Source: an uncultured Ruminococcus sp. (GTDB lineage: Bacteria; Bacillota; Clostridia; Oscillospirales; Acutalibacteraceae). From it: DNA of 31,761 nt. The stretch lies in the NCBI GenBank assembly GCA_958403905.1, contig CATXZD010000020.1, forward strand, positions 1 through 31,761. The letters run 5' to 3'. The notes under the pieces are model-generated. The model did no database searches and was not told where the DNA came from. It was given only the letters and a program-made list of their open reading frames with translations. The translations under genes were made by a program, and so were the position numbers. Shown here in pieces: positions 31,742-31,761 of the stretch. Within the stretch, counting starts at the first letter, position 1. Each line of letters begins with the position of its first letter.

Positions 31742-31761
31742 ATTTATGCATTTTGTTTGAA

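Overview
The window looks like chromosome from a low-GC, spore-forming, Gram-positive gut clostridium, most like a Ruminococcus/Oscillospiraceae amylolytic species. This is inferred from AT-rich intergenic DNA, strong AGGAGG-type ribosome binding sites, sigma-A promoters, a SpoVA protein, lipoprotein-anchored sugar uptake and an Ig-like surface protein. No 16S or other species marker is present.

Layout: (1) 1-246 is a copy of a dispersed palindromic repeat. (2) 343-4287 (-) holds a small lipoprotein, a secreted 3D-domain cell-wall protein with a consensus promoter, and a GtrB/GtrA lipid-linked sugar pair. (3) 4583-9421 (-) is a tightly coupled four-gene ABC export-type operon (ATPase, permease, GldG-like protein, DUF4340 protein). 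(4) 9664-10032 (+) is a lone spoVAE. (5) 10094-12594 (-) is an operon of an XRE/DUF4097 regulator, two GNAT acetyltransferases and a metallo-beta-lactamase-fold hydrolase. (6) 12790-13216 is a second copy of the dispersed repeat, with inverted ends. (7) 13276-19027 (-) is a malto-oligosaccharide operon (binding protein, two permeases, GH13 alpha-amylase lipoprotein) whose intergenic gaps carry conspicuous inverted repeats. (8) 19507-20985 (+) is a MurE-type ligase. (9) 21075-23831 (-) is a large secreted protein ending in four near-identical Ig-like repeats. (10) 23957-26246 is a divergent niacin-salvage locus: pncB on one side, a 54-residue zinc-ribbon gene plus a nicotinamidase on the other. 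(11) 26359-26434 is tRNA-Trp. (12) 26630-31761 is an accessory region: two unusually AT-rich cargo genes of unknown function, a tyrosine integrase broken by an in-frame TAG, and a MobP-type relaxase with its small accessory protein. It reads as one end of an integrative mobilizable element that continues past the right edge.

How the genes work together: the GH13 lipoprotein trims malto-oligosaccharides at the cell surface and the binding protein plus MalF/MalG import them; the energising ATPase is not encoded here and is presumably a shared MsmX-type subunit. PncA and PncB form the nicotinamide to nicotinate to NaMN salvage route. The relaxase and its partner would mobilise the element, but excision by its own integrase would require readthrough or suppression of the stop codon, or another recombinase. 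I found no CRISPR array, rRNA gene or complete insertion sequence. No clearly new system stands out. The least explained parts are the AT-rich pair beside the integrase, the interleaved repeats in the malE-malF gap, and the dispersed palindromic repeat family.
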